The notes under the pieces are model-generated. The model was not told where the DNA came from, made no database searches, and saw only the letters and a list, made by a program, of their open reading frames with translations. A DNA stretch of 64,000 nucleotides from Patiria pectinifera (taxonomy: Eukaryota; Echinodermata; Asteroidea; Valvatida; Asterinidae): NCBI GenBank assembly GCA_029964075.1, contig CM057135.1:28943366-29007365 (forward strand). Direction: 5' to 3'. Positions 24,194-36,835 of this stretch are shown here, one piece after another. Numbering within the stretch: the first letter of the stretch is position 1; each line of letters starts with the position of its first letter. Both the position numbers and the translations under genes were made by a program.

Positions 24194-27100
24194 TTACTGT
24201 TTTTCTTTGAGTTCGTCTCCTCTCTTTGGCTCTTTTTCAGTCTTCTCATCAGGTTTCACGTTTTCCCCCGGTTTTGCGGCCTGCTCTTGGTCCTTGCTGT
24301 TATAGAAGTACTTTGGTGTGTCCATGTGGTAGTGATGGGTCTCTGGGTACCAGTCTCCGACGTAATGTGAACCAAATCTGAAACATGACAGACCAAATCA
24401 GGATTTAGGAGTAATATTAAATTGTTGCCCGACATTAAGGAAAGATGTGTTTAATTTGGAGGAGAGACGCACAATAACAAGCAGCACATTTTTCAAATTC
24501 AAACAGTTTTTACTTTTGGCATCAGTTTATTTTTAGGCATAAAGTTGCTATGTGACACTTCTGTTTTCCAGCAAATTACCTAGTATTGTTGCTGAAATAG
24601 TCCCTAGCTTCAAGAGTGATTTGAGAACAATTTAATTCAAGGCAGTGGTGGATTAGAACAAGCAGGGGCAGAATTGGGCAAAGGATTAGTCTTTAAAAAA
24701 AACCCCGATATTTTACAGCTTTTCACTCATTTTTAAGAATGTGGACATCACAAGTTACAATATGAAACAAAATTAAAAGCACTGTAGTTCCAGCCAGGAT
24801 CAATTTTGAACCAATCAGGAAAGGCCTTACGCTTTTGGCAGCCAATCAGATTCATCCACGTCACCAGGGTTTGTCGTCATGGCGTCGTTATCTCTGTAGG
24901 TTTTCGTTTCAGGGATCAGAAATCTGGCCATCTGGACTTCCGTGTCGCTCAAACCCCCTTGTGAAATACGACCGTAGGCTTTCCTGGAGACAGTTACAAT
25001 GGTCGCAAAAATCAGGATTTAGGACGCAAAAAATTGCCATGGTAAAAATGAAGACCGACAGTTTTTGTTGCGAATAAAGACAGTTTGGAATAGGAAGTTG
25101 GCAAAGAACAAAAAAGATATAAAGACACAGACAAAGTATTTAACAGAGACAAACAAATTCTAAAAACTCAAAATCTTAAAAACTTATAAATAAATTCGCA
25201 ATTTGAAAGAAGTACAAAAAGGATTTAAAGTCAAAGTCACAGCAAAAATATGCCAGACAAAATTCTTAAAAACTCAACATCTTAAAAAACAAAACAAAAA
25301 AAAACACCGTAAAAATTCTACTAAATTAACATCTCAATTTAAATATTGTGGCCATGATTTCCTTCTCTTTTGTTAACACGACCCTAGCTCTCGGTGAATA
25401 TTTATTTGAAAATGTCTCACCTAATTAATCCTTTATAAAAGATGTACTCACAAAACCTGTTTTGATCTGTTGGATCAATGTCCTAAAATAGAGACAAAAA
25501 GAAAAGAATTTCACTGAAAGACAATATTGGATTGCTTTTCTGCATGGATTCAAGGCAAACTACAGGTTGCGAAGCATTGGTGTTATGTCCTTAAGCAAGA
25601 CACTTTACTGAACTTGTGAAAATTAATACTGGTGTCCCCACTGAAACAATTCCAGGGTTACGCCGTTGCTTACCCTGAGTTTTCCAAACGTGGTGAACTT
25701 TTTATAGTCTCTGCTGCCCGGCTCGGAGGTGACGTAGCCCATAAAGACGGTGGGGTTCTTGCTGTGAACAGATCGGCAGAAGAAGACATTAGGTACAAGT
25801 TGAGTTTAAATGTTATCCTGAGTGTTTCAGTACATAAATCACTAGTGTCAAATTAAAAAGAAAACAAATTTAATGAGGGGAAGTGCCTATTTTTTGAAGA
25901 GGTGCGTTCAAATACTTGGCTACAACTGAGAGTAACACATACGTCTATGCAAAATGGCAGTAGCTAAGCAATTTGGATGTAGCCTAACTCTTGCTGTACT
26001 ATTTCAATAACAAACACACATGTTTATAGGCTACCAACGGGTTGTCATCAATAAAAATGGTGTTAACAAAATACAAAAGATTCACAGTATCTTCATAGTG
26101 AAAAGGGTCCGATACCAAACATGGGAATTATCGTACCTTCTCCTGGTAATGTTAGAGAGAACTTCTGCCTGCAGCCTTCTGTCCAAATCGTCCCTGTCAG
26201 AACAAAATCAATTAAATTATTTTCAAAACTTTTCCATACCAATGGAAGGTTATAATGGAAGTTGCGACTGGTATTTGCGGCTCAGATAAATTCTTCTCTG
26301 AAACATGTACTACCATCGTGCAACAGAATAGTGGTGTACAGTGCTCCGGTCAAAAGTCTCTTGTACCTAAGCCTGAAGAGAAATAAGGAGAGAGAGAGAA
26401 GAAAGAGAAAAGACAGTTTTAGAGGTGGGAGGAAAAGCCCAGAACAAGATTCTGAAGGAAAACCCACCCACACGGGACTGAAAGAAAACCCAATCCACAT
26501 GTTGGCCCAGGCGGGATTCGAACCCGGGTCACAGCGGTGGAAGGCGGGGAAAGTACCACTACGCCAACCTGACTCCCAACATGATTAAGTCCGTTGGTTT
26601 TCTTAGTAATTTGTATCTTCAGTGTCTATCAAGATAAAATCACATGATGCTTGATACTGCTGCTTCCCCACTTCTGAATTTGGCCATAAGCCCTGCCCAT
26701 TCCCAGCATGTCCTATGCCTTACTGCAAGTTCCAGTTGCGCTCGACATGCCTAAATGCTTACATGTCAGACTTTACACAGACGATTTGGTTACTCCATCA
26801 AAGCTGTGATTCGTCAAATACATCAGATTTTAAATGGACTTCCAGTGAGGGGTTCTACTTACAGGCATACAGCTTTTCCCTGGATCCGCTGATTTCCTCA
26901 TTTTTACTTCTCATGAATGCCATTACAAATTGAAAAATACTGTACAAAGTCTTGTGTGGTTTGGAAATTCCTCGTTTTTTTTCATTCTTAATTCCCAGTT
27001 ACATGCCTGCACTTACCCGCTATTGCCCATATGAGAGGTGACAAAATCCACCAGACTGCCGGAGATGTTGACGGTCATGTGCAACCCTGGGGCCAACTCC

Positions 27101-30100
27101 CCCTCGGGGGAGGGGAGGAGTAGGTGGTCTGAGTAGACAATGGGATACTTGGACAGGAAGAGACTCCTGAGAAATGAGAGACAAAAGAGATGTGATGTAG
27201 ACCTCATATCTTGAGTCCAAATCTAAATTCTGCAAATCAAAGCCCAAGGTTCAAAGGTTGAGTCTTTATTGTGAGTAACGAGTAATAAGTACAGGATCCC
27301 AAAGTCAAATCAGAGTAGGCTACTGGGAGACTTTTTGAGATGCTGCTGGCAGCGAACACAATGGTTCTTTTCAATTGTTTACGTCGTGTTTAAGCTAAAG
27401 CGCGCATGCTCAATACCATACAAACAATGGAAAAAGGACCAGTTTGTTTGCTGCCACCAATGTCTCAAAAGTCTCCCACTGAGCTGGTCAAGTCCAAGTT
27501 TATTTTACAGAATATCAACCCATGTCAGTTTCATGAGTCGTAAAGGTCCAAATTGAGTCCCAGTTCTTGCTTCCAAGTCACAGTCTTCAGTGTTGACTCC
27601 ACTCGTCTAAAGGCACAAAGATTACATCTAATTCTCGAGTCCACAATATTGAGCTTGAGTTACAAGTGAGGTGTCTTGCAGGCCTGAGTCCGAGTCCCAA
27701 GTCAAAAAGACAGAGTATGACATGGTCACTTTACCAGTTGGACTAAACAAACTGATGCCAAACATCCAATTGAGAAACTCACCCCCAGGTGTGGGATTTT
27801 GTGGTGGGTCCAAAGTCATCATACATGCCCAGTCTCTCCCCCAACCACATGCTGATGTCGTTGAGTCCAAGGTAAGGCTTGGAGGCATCCGCTTCGATTA
27901 AGGCTATCACGTCAGCACCTAGTGGAACCCCAAACCCCCAGAAAATAATATGCAGAATGATTAACACCACTTGCTCCTGTGATATGGATCTATGTATACT
28001 TGCTGGCCACTGCTACCGTGCTGTAAACCAGGTCATATCTGATGCATTTTGTTGGAGACTTCCATGCCCTAATAGAGGACGAAGACCCTTCAACTACATT
28101 GATGTGATTGGCAGAGACACCCAATGTGAAATTGAAGACCTTCCGTACATAATGAGGGATAAAGACACCTGGCGTGGCCTTGTGAACGAGATCTCAGTTG
28201 TGACTGCTAGATGATGATGATGATGATACTTGTGGTATTATCTGATTGATTGGGTGATGAACTATCAGGTTAACTATATTACAACATTAATAGATCAATC
28301 TTGGAAGTTCAGGTTTTTCTCTCCTTACCCGAGTCTTCCATCATCTTGGCTGCCCTCTCAAAGCTTGGCCAGCCCCTGTTGTCGTACATGAAGTGAGCGG
28401 TCCACACCATGCCGGTGAACTCTCTGGGGTTGGCCTTGGGTGGGTGGTGGTACCTCTCAGGGTGGAAACGGGTGAAGAAGCCGCCACTACCGATGACGAG
28501 GATGAGGACCAGATCTTCGTAAGGACACAAAGAAAACAAAAGGAATGATGCTAGTTGGCTTTCAAACATTTCATCAGGAGTGCTTTCAAGAGATTTTTCA
28601 AGACAAGAGGTGTCAGTGAGTCTCAACATTGGAAAGGCCAAATTCCATTCAGAAAAAACCAAGTTGTTTCTCTGTGGGTTGTTTTCTTGTAAGTGCAAAA
28701 ATACTGGTATGCCAAGTGAAACTTGGCATTCCAGCAGTTTGTGTACATGTACAGGCAGTTAGTAAGGCAGGTACCAGTTCTCAGTTGGATGGAAATATCC
28801 GTATTGGAAAGGATTTTCTTAACGTCAGCCTTCTCTCCACAGTTGTCAATTTTGGTTGTGATTGATGACTGAACTTTACAGTGAAATGAAACACACAAAC
28901 ACCCACACATGCATGATATTGGTGTTTACAGGCTGTACTTAGTAGGGACATCGTGAGTTTAGAGATACAACATTATATTCTTGGAACTCCTGTCTGAAAT
29001 TTGAGTTTTTAGAATTGGTGGCCGCTGGTTCACTGGTCCGAATTTCTCAAAGCTTTCAGTGTCACGGAAGAGAAAAACACCAGTGAAATTTAGTCAGGAA
29101 AAGTCACAGTCTTGTGACAACTTACACATTTTGGCATCGGCAAATATCTGATAGGTGCCTGTTCCGTCCAGGTTGGGGAAGGCGATGTGCTTGCTGAGTG
29201 GGTCCTGGTGGTCTCTAGACTCACCCGACAGCAACGCTCGCAAGATGTTGAACATGAGGAAGGCCCCCAGCAGTAGGGACTGCTCTCTGGAGAAAAATTA
29301 ATAAATAAACAAACATATTTAATACCAAGTCTTGAAAAACAAAGAGGTAAGTGATTGCTGGCTTCAAACAAATGCTAATGAGATTAAAATTTAAGCTGAA
29401 TGAGTTGAAGGAAGTTGGGAAGGGCTTTGAATGGTTTCATTTTAATAGCCAGGACTGCGAATAAACATCCAGTTAATAATGAAACAAGTTCTTAACTTCT
29501 GAAGTCTGAAGAAGTAGTTTAGAGATGTCCAAAGCCCCAACTACAAATGCCAAATTTCAGTACATTGACAAAATAATCCAAGTATGTCAACACTTGCGTT
29601 CCATGATTGTTCTCGGGAGGAAAAGTTTGTGTTTCAAATAGAAAAGAGTGTTCTCAGAAGGTTTTCTCACTAAAAATCACAGGCGTTCCCAATTTTGAAT
29701 TGGCTGTAATCCTAGTTGGAAATTCTAGTAATTCTGTGACTGTTCCGAGTTGCGGCCAGCTGCACAAACTCAACATCAATCTCAAGGCCTGGAAGATCTG
29801 GTGTGGAAAAATGTTGCAGTTTACACTGACCTTGAATAAACCCCGCCCGGCACAAAATTGTACGCCGTCGTCCAGACAGAGAACAGCATTGAGAAGAGGT
29901 AAACGGCCATGGCGGCGGTCAGCGTCCTGGCCGGAGGGCAGCTGGTCAATCGATCCACCATCTCCGGCCAGATGGACATGGTGTACATGGCCAGCATCAG
30001 GCCGCAGAAGAATCCTAAGTAGGCATTCAGGTAGTACAGGCCAACGAAGCAGTGCAGGCCGACAAACCAGGACCAGAGGAAGTTGGACGGCAGGCCCTTC

Positions 30101-33100
30101 TTGGAGGACATCAGGAAACCAGTAAGGAGCTCCACGAAGATGGCAGCGCTGATGAGGATGGAGACAAAGAAAGAAAGAAAAAAAAGAAGAGAAAACTTGT
30201 TGAGAAACAAATTCAAAATGTGGATGTGATGAATAACGAGAATGGCATCCGCTACTATAACATATTTATACCCTAGCAAACTTGGCGGTCAAGTGGTGAG
30301 ACATCTGCACCAGTAAACGGGATGTTGTGGGTTCAAGTCCCACCAGGTAAGCTTTCCTTGAGGATCCCAAAATTCTCTTGACTTACCCTCCAGGAAACGG
30401 GGAAGGCCCAGGGAAAGGGAACCCCTGCACTGTCCATCGGCACACCACCGACACCTCACCAAACAGCCAGTGGGTCAGGAAGAGTAGACTGCCGAAGCCC
30501 ATGGCTGTCCGTCTCCACGAAGCGGCCATTGCAGGGACAGGCTCTGCCTGGGGCTCATGGTACTCCGCTTTAACAGACAAACATACACCTAACCCATTAG
30601 CACTTGTATCACATTGTGTTACAATGTAGTCCGTGATGATTTCTTTAATGCTATAACGGTGTAAGGAATAAATGTAACATAAGATGAGCCAAGTCAATTC
30701 CAAGGATAAAAACTATACAGTAATACAAATATAGGCTTTCGAGCTAGACTAAGACCAAAGGTAAATGAGTGAATGAATGGAATCTGTCTTTTAACCAAAT
30801 TCCATTTTTTTTTTACCTGATAGGAACCGATCAATTGTAGCAACGACTCCCAAGGCTATAACGAATGAATTGCTCTTTTCATCAGTCCACGTTGGGTTGA
30901 GGGAAACATAGCATATCCTTGCCGCTAGTAGCACGAAAAATCCTATCATAAGGCCCCAGAAGGATGCAGATCTAAGAAGGGAAAAAACAAACACAAGAGG
31001 AATGTGTGAAAAGACTGCCTGTATGCATTGCATCTACATTAGCAGCCACAACAACAGCCGCAATGGCTACCTGAATCTGAAAGCCTCTAGATTCCTAAAT
31101 AGCTGCTAAGTCTTGTGACACTGCACACGCATTGGCAAAGTACAAAAGCCTGAATCACCTTTGGTGTAGAGATTTGTTCCACAGCATTCCGCACAATAAC
31201 AATGTTGCAGCCCCGTTCCCAACTGTCAGCACCACCAGCCTCTGCAGCGTCGTCGAAGCTTGGAATGACCCGACGCTGGTGACCATAACAACCCGCAGGA
31301 TAAACAACCCCCAGCGTGTCTGTACGGCATCCCGGATGGCCCCGATGCCGCAGACAACCGGGATCATCCAGATCAGGCCCAAGGCTTCGTAACCAGTAAC
31401 CTGAAGCTCGTTCATGGGGTAGAACCAGACCATCGGGGCCAGGCCGTGGAAGACTGACCAGAATATGAACCCTGGAAAGTAAAATTGTCAAAACAATCAT
31501 TTCCCAAAAGCAAAAATACTAACAAGTTAGGAACCTTTTATATTATGTGACAGAGCAACATTAAATGTGTTTCGCCCTTGGTCAATTTTCTTTGATGAAG
31601 GGTTCCTATTTTTACAGACTAACACAGAATTGGACAAAAGTGAGTGTTTTTTGCTTGTACTAAAGTGTCCCGAATTTTTGGGAGAATTTCTAACTTGGTA
31701 TATTAAAAAAAAGAGGAAAATTTGTAACAACAGAAAGACTTAAAAAGTTAAGTTTTTCCATTCCATGGCGATTTAGGGAAATGATTCCATAGGACTTGGA
31801 TCAAGTCTAGGTACAGAAAAGCACAGAGGTTATGCATGCAGCCAATCTTCTTCTAGCCCGACTGCGTCTGGCCGTACAGTACTATCGCTAGCTACGTAGT
31901 ACGGCCAGACGCCCGATGCTTCCACAGAGACTGAATTTTGTTGGCCGCCGATGTAGCGATTTTGCTACATCTTTCGATCGCGATTTTCTTTTCATCGAGG
32001 ACACAAATTTCCAAAGTTAAGGTTCGTAGTCGAAGAGCAACTCATACCTTTTCGAAAAAACGTTGTTTGGTCTCAATATTTTCATCCATCTGGCCACAAG
32101 ACGAATTTCAGTCATCAGATTCCACAAATATCGTCCCCCATGCGATCCCCCAAGCGATTTCAAAATGGCGGCCGCGCTGTAATGTATGCAATATGCATAA
32201 ACAGTCTGTGACGTATGACCTCGTGCTTTTTGGACGTGCGTGCAGCGGGGCCGTACGGTCATAGTCACAGACTGTTCATGCATATTCATGAGTTTGCGCG
32301 GGCTTGCCTGCATATTGCATACATTACAGCGCGGCCGCCATTTTGAAATCGCATGGGGGATTGCATGGGGGACGATATTTGTGGAATCTGATGACTGAAA
32401 TTCGTCTTGTGGCCAGATGGATGAAAATATTGAGACCAAACAACGTTTTTTCGAAAAGGTATGAGTTGCTCTACGACTACGAACCTTAACTTTGGAAATT
32501 TGTGTCCTGGATGAAAAGATAATCGCGATCGAAAGATGTAGCAAAATCGCTACATCGGCGGCCAACAAAATTCAGTCTCTGTGGAAGCATCGGGCGTCTG
32601 GCCGTACTACAGAGCTTGCGATAGTACTGTACGGCCAGACGCAGTCGGGCTAATCTTCTTCATAAAGAAGGGCATCGGGTCACCAAAGGATCTGAATTCA
32701 TGATCAAAGTCCAATATAAACAATGACTCATCCTCGAAACATTTGGCAAGCTTGTAACAATTCAGTGTTACATGTTGTAATCAGCAACCAAAGGTGTCAT
32801 TTTTACTAAAGCAAAATTCCAGCAGCATGCTGCATGGGAAATGCATATTTCATTCTGAATATATTTCAGTGCATGGGTCGAGCATTAATGATGAAGCCTT
32901 AACTGAAGACAATGTAACGTTAAATAAAATATAAAAAGGGGCTGGAATTTGGAAAAAACTAGTATGGAGAGATTTCCCTTAAGTTAACCAAAGAAAGACT
33001 AATCAGCTATCTTCTTCTTCTTCTTCTTCCAGTAAGTACATCCCTCCATAGTGGAGTATTGTCGTACTTGTGTGGGGACATGGGTTGCACCCCTTTATTT

Positions 33101-33379
33101 ATTGATTATCAGAAAAAAAGTGGGATGGGAATAATAAATACATATGCACAGCGCCCTCTGTTGACAAATCTTACCAAGTATGGATTCCGAAAGTAACTCC
33201 CTCAGGAAACTCCTTGGCATGACCGGTAAAAGCTTGGGCTTGCTTTCATCTTCAGGTTGCTGCAATGGTTGTTCGCTTTCCTTGACATTCTCCTCTTCTT
33301 CTTCCTGTTGAATATCGCCCCTTCGTTCCTGTTTCGTTTCTTCAGCAGCACGTTTAGCAGCACTCCTGGTGGTCGCCAT
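24194..33379 (-). CDS. CWH43: CWH43/PGAP2-interacting protein, GPI-lipid remodelling, complete
   Basis: This is a multi-pass ER/Golgi membrane protein with a lumenal DNase I-like C-terminal domain; the yeast relative remodels GPI-anchor lipid to ceramide. There are 14 exons: 33379-33175, 31471-31159, 30971-30817, 30567-30387, 30148-29831, 29286-29126, 28514-28329, 27918-27783, 27166-27017, 26193-26137, 25761-25674, 25482-25421, 24983-24831 and 24377-24194. They total 2349 bp, or 782 residues, in consistent phase. Landmarks matching human CWH43 are [109 protein letters not shown] and HMDTPKYF. The Glu in IEADAS and the SHMGN and HTWG motifs are the likely metal/catalytic positions of the nuclease-like fold (inferred). 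The acidic N-terminus of about 55 residues and the charged C-terminal tail extend beyond the human protein. The gene is head-to-head with ANAPC15. Confidence 0.96.
26400..26580 (-). mobile_element. tRNA-derived SINE in CWH43 intron 9
   Basis: On the minus strand an A box (TGGCGTAGTGG) and a perfect B box (GGTTCGAATCC) are followed by a SINE-like body with GTGGGTTTTCTTTCAGTCCC. The tRNA-like part lacks a foldable acceptor and anticodon arm, so it is not a working tRNA gene. Confidence 0.75.
27965..28225 (+). mobile_element. 3' end of a non-LTR retrotransposon ORF2 (RTE/CR1-like)
   Basis: The plus strand encodes the typical reverse-transcriptase tail: [15 protein letters not shown], then [16 protein letters not shown] and [18 protein letters not shown]. 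It ends at a stop followed directly by a (GATGAT)n tail, as in RTE-type LINEs. Only the last 75 or so codons remain. It lies antisense in CWH43 intron 7 and is inactive. Confidence 0.75.
30285..30375 (+). mobile_element. SINE head fragment beside CWH43 exon 4
   Basis: An A-box-like TGGCGGTCAAGTGG and a B-box-like GGTTCAAGTCC are spaced as in a tRNA gene, with a short body after them. It lies antisense in intron 4, close to the exon 4 donor. Confidence 0.6.
31854..32652. mobile_element. 799-bp fold-back transposon with 9-bp target duplication (Mutator-like)
   Basis: The arms 31854-32220 and 32257-32652 are near-perfect inverted copies around a spacer of about 36 bp. The ends read TAGCCCGACTGCGTCTGG and its complement. 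The flanks carry an exact direct repeat, ATCTTCTTC (31845-31853 and 32653-32661). Nine-base duplications with very long inverted repeats fit Mutator-like fold-back elements. The two open frames on opposite strands (108 and 183 residues) are the same arm read twice and match no family I know. The right arm carries about 30 bp that the left arm has lost between short direct repeats (ATATGCA). It sits in CWH43 intron 1. Confidence 0.85.
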
Positions 33380-33589
33380 GTTTATGAACGGATCCGTTAA
33401 TCTTACATACTGCCCTCATCGGCCAGTCTGTTTATTGAATTATTCATATCAAGTAATGCATATGCAGTAGGTCAGAGGTTATGTTTCTCACGCCAAAGAT
33501 TGACTGGTTCCCCGACTACTCTGACACGGTGAACCTTATTTAATTAGTCTGGTGATTTGGACTTGTTAAAACTTGAACTGACTTCAACG
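33380..33589. promoter_or_regulatory. Shared CWH43/ANAPC15 promoter
   Basis: The gap of 210 bp between divergent start codons must hold both 5'UTRs and the core promoter. It contains, at 33397-33425, one copy of the TACTGCCCTCATCGG word that is multiplied in the array at 35.9-36.8 kb. A CTCF-like word (GCGCCCTCTGTTG) lies nearby at 33151-33163. Confidence 0.65.
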
Positions 33590-34836
33590 ATGTCAACCAA
33601 TTTTCCTTCGTTATTTCCCAAATTATCCGATCCTTTATGGTTTGACATTGATAAACCATTTGAGGATGAGAGCCAGTTAGCAGAAGAAGAGAGAGAACAT
33701 CAAAACTGGGTAATTACCGAGCTTGAACATGAAAAGAGCATGAGACTGAGAGATCCTCCTGCCTTAAAACTTTCCTTAAAATTGGAACACAAACATGACA
33801 AAACATAAACAGATCAAATTTTAATGGATTGATGTTACCTCAACTAGTGATCTAATGCAACTATTTGAATTTATTATTTTTCTTTTTCTTTTGAATACAG
33901 CTGAAAAGTATTGAAGAAAAGAACAAGGATGTCATCCCGATAGGAAAGACAACTGCAGAGGTATTTTAGTCTTGGTTATTGACTGAATTCGGTGAGGTGT
34001 TTCTCACAATCATGACAATAAAATACAGTTGTGTTCTTTTCCAAATGTATTCTTAGAAACCAGTTGTATTCTTTTCAATGTCTGTGAGGAATTTGATCTG
34101 GCTCTAAGACTCATTAAATAAGCTCGGAACAAGGGAAGGGGGAAAATTAACTTGTAGGTGAAATTAGTTTTCATTGTTTGTTTTGCAGCCTTATGGAGAC
34201 TACGATGAAGATGAGGAGGAAGACGAAGATGAGATTGAGTCTGAGGAGGAATCAGATGAACCTGATGACCTGGAGGTGACAGACTATGACCAGGACTCAC
34301 CCGATGATGTAGGTTGAGGACTGGGCACCAGATCCGACTTTCTCCTGAAAGTCCAGTAGTCCATCCTTTTTAAGTGGAAAATTGTTCTTGGATTAAACAC
34401 AAGAAACTTATGGGATTCCAGAAATGGAATGTGTTATTCAAGAGGTTCCGCCTTTTAATAAATAGCGTCTGATAAGTTTTGAGGGGCATCTACCAAGAGT
34501 GAGTTGTCAACATTGGGTCATCCTAAGTGGATTTAAAAATAAGCGCAGGCATGTTTTGCAAAATATTTCCCCAGCCAGTATTGTGTGAAATTAATCTTGC
34601 GTGCTCCCGAGTCATTTCTACAAATGACTATTAAATTTTGCAGATCATTTTATGCCCAAGTGTGGGAGTTCTTCAGCTCTGGGCTCTTGGAAATGTATGC
34701 AAGTTACTTGGATGGTATTGTACTCCCTGCCTTTACATAACCCATTGCTATTTTTTTTTTTTTACTTCTCATGCAGGTGGAGATGGACATGAACAACGAT
34801 GTGGAGGCGTCGAACTCACCAACCTGGATGATGTGA
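33590..34836 (+). CDS. ANAPC15: Anaphase-promoting complex subunit 15, complete
   Basis: This is a small subunit of the APC/C ubiquitin ligase; in other animals it promotes release of the mitotic checkpoint complex through Cdc20 turnover. There are four exons: 33590-33709, 33901-33960, 34189-34308 and 34777-34836, totalling 360 bp or 119 residues (human 121). It begins MSTNFPSLFPKL and contains DPLWFDIDKP, REHQNWLKSIEEKN (across the first splice), VIPIGKTTAE, a long Asp/Glu run and DYDQDSPDD, and ends NSPTWMM, in step with the human protein. The start is the ATG that gives the conserved MST..FPSLFP. The last junction is supported because reading through would stop at once. The gene is head-to-head with CWH43. 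Confidence 0.95.
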
Positions 34837-35796
34837 TGAGAAACGATAACAGACTCGCCAAAACCAGCCATAATCATGGACGTTCATTGTGATAGCAAAG
34901 TACTATGCAAAGGAGTTTGGGGTTTCTTTTGGCTGTCTATTTGGTTCCAGAAGAATACATGTCCTGAGGTTAAGATGCCTAAGATGGACTTCTATTGCCA
35001 GTACTTCCTCTGGACAGACATAGTTATTACCAATTACTGACTGTTGTTCTAAGCTCACCAAAATATTGAAACGTACTAAACGTGCAATGGAGTGTTGGAA
35101 CTGTACTGGTTTTATGAAATGTCGTGGTCCGAAATGTGGAATTCTGTGGACGTTGGGAATTGTCCTGATGTGGCATTTTGTATAGGAGCCTTCCTTGATC
35201 CGCGCTGAAACCAATCAATGGGTATTACTCAGACTTGCAGGCATGAGGTTTTTTTCCGGACTTTTTGAATCTGAGAGCAAGACTTCAGAAAGAAATGCAT
35301 CTTTCAGACCTTTCATCCAATTTCCAGACGTTTTGTTGAATTGACAATCTCATCCCTAAACTTTCCAAATATTTACCTACAATCCCGGCCGAAATGGTTG
35401 GGACACTTGGAAATAACCTTAGCCTCCAACGGTCACCAACTCCCCCGCTCATTTTTTGTTCTCTGCAGCTGATGGAGCACACACCGCGCAATGAGAGACA
35501 ACATTGAGTGGGAGCCGGGGGGTTAGGGGCCCAGCGAGATTTGGCCAGGATTGTAGCTAGCTGTGCTGTCTGATCTTAACAAAAAAATCTAGTGCTGTGC
35601 CAGAATATACCAAATGTTTGATCATTCATCATATGATTAAAGAACATTTTTCCACTTTGTATATTGAAAAAAAAATGTGGGCAGTTATTTATTTTCTTAG
35701 TTGTGCGATTTTGATATTTGTCAAAAATGCCACTTTTACGAATACCACTGCTACAATCCTTTGAATTGATTGTTTTCAAACTAAAATTGATAAGTG

Positions 35797-35802
35797 AATA
35801 AA
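35797..35802 (+). terminator. Candidate ANAPC15 polyadenylation signal
   Basis: An AATAAA lies about 960 bp past the stop in AT-rich sequence. Another AAATAAA occurs near 35860. It is uncertain how far the 3'UTR reaches. Confidence 0.4.
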
Positions 35803-35929
35803 ATATTACAAATGAGATATTTGTTTGAAGTGTATTTTTGTTTTTTGATGTAAACTGTAAATAAATATGAACCAAGTAAGCAGTCATTCTAAAGAGCAAT
35901 GTATGGAGTTGATAATGTGAACTACAAAT

Positions 35930-36835
35930 AACTGGCCAATATCTACCGACAGCAGTATCATGCAGACTTGCCAATACCTAACAACGAGGGCAATATATCA
36001 AGTTAACGGTGCATAAAAATGGCAAACACCCGACAATGAGGGCAGTATATCAAGTTAACGATGCTTAAAAAGTGGCATGTACCCACCGATGAGGGCAGTA
36101 TATCAAATTAACGGTGTAGGCCGACTGACCAATACCGGACGATGAGGGCAGTTTATTGAATTTAAACATGTATTTTTAAATTGGGATCAATGAATTTAAA
36201 ACTACAAATAACGTACGTCTAGCAAAGTTGGCACTCTCCTGCCACTGCCCAAATCATGTACCGTTAATTTGATATACTGCCCTCATCGGCAGGTATATGC
36301 CACTTTGCAAGCACCGTTAACTTGATATACTGCCCTCATTGTCGTGGGTTTGCCAGTTTTCATGCACTGTTAACACATGATAAACAAAAGTGGTACCCCC
36401 CGTGAACTTAATTTGTGCAGCATGCCAAGTTAAATTATCAGGGATTTGTCACTTTTCATGCACCGTTAACATTAGGTACTGCCCTCATTGCTACTATATG
36501 CTATTTGATGCACCATTAACTTGATATATACTGCCCTCACTGTCGTGGGTTTGCCAGTTTTCATGCACTTTATAACTTGATAAAAAAGTGGCACCCTCCT
36601 CCCCCTTTGATTTTAACAGTTAACTTGGTATACTGCATAAATTGTCAGGAATTTGTCACTTTTCATGCACCGTTAACTTTACGTACTGCCCTCATTGCTA
36701 GGTACTGGCCATTTTGCAAGCACCGTTAACTTGATATACTGCCCCCACCGGTTGATATTTGCCAGTTTGCATGCACTGTTAAATCAAAATTCTGCCCTGT
36801 TTGCGATAGGTATTGGCCAAGACTTGGGGATTAGT
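35930..36835. repeat. Inverted arrays of a short unit (CTGCCCTCAT...GTTAAC)
   Basis: About four units of GAGGGCAGTATATCAAGTTA followed by ACGGTGC at 35930-36150 run in one direction. About seven units run in the opposite direction at 36235-36835. The unit length is about 55-110 bp with variable spacers. The two blocks could pair as a large stem. A related single word occurs in the CWH43/ANAPC15 promoter. Confidence 0.8.

Noticed and set aside
26500-26580. tRNA gene
   Set aside because: The A and B boxes are good, but the acceptor and anticodon stems do not form and a SINE body follows.
32017-32568. 183-residue open frame, with a 108-residue one on the other strand
   Set aside because: Both are the two arms of the same palindrome. 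No known domain, start context or splice sites support a protein.
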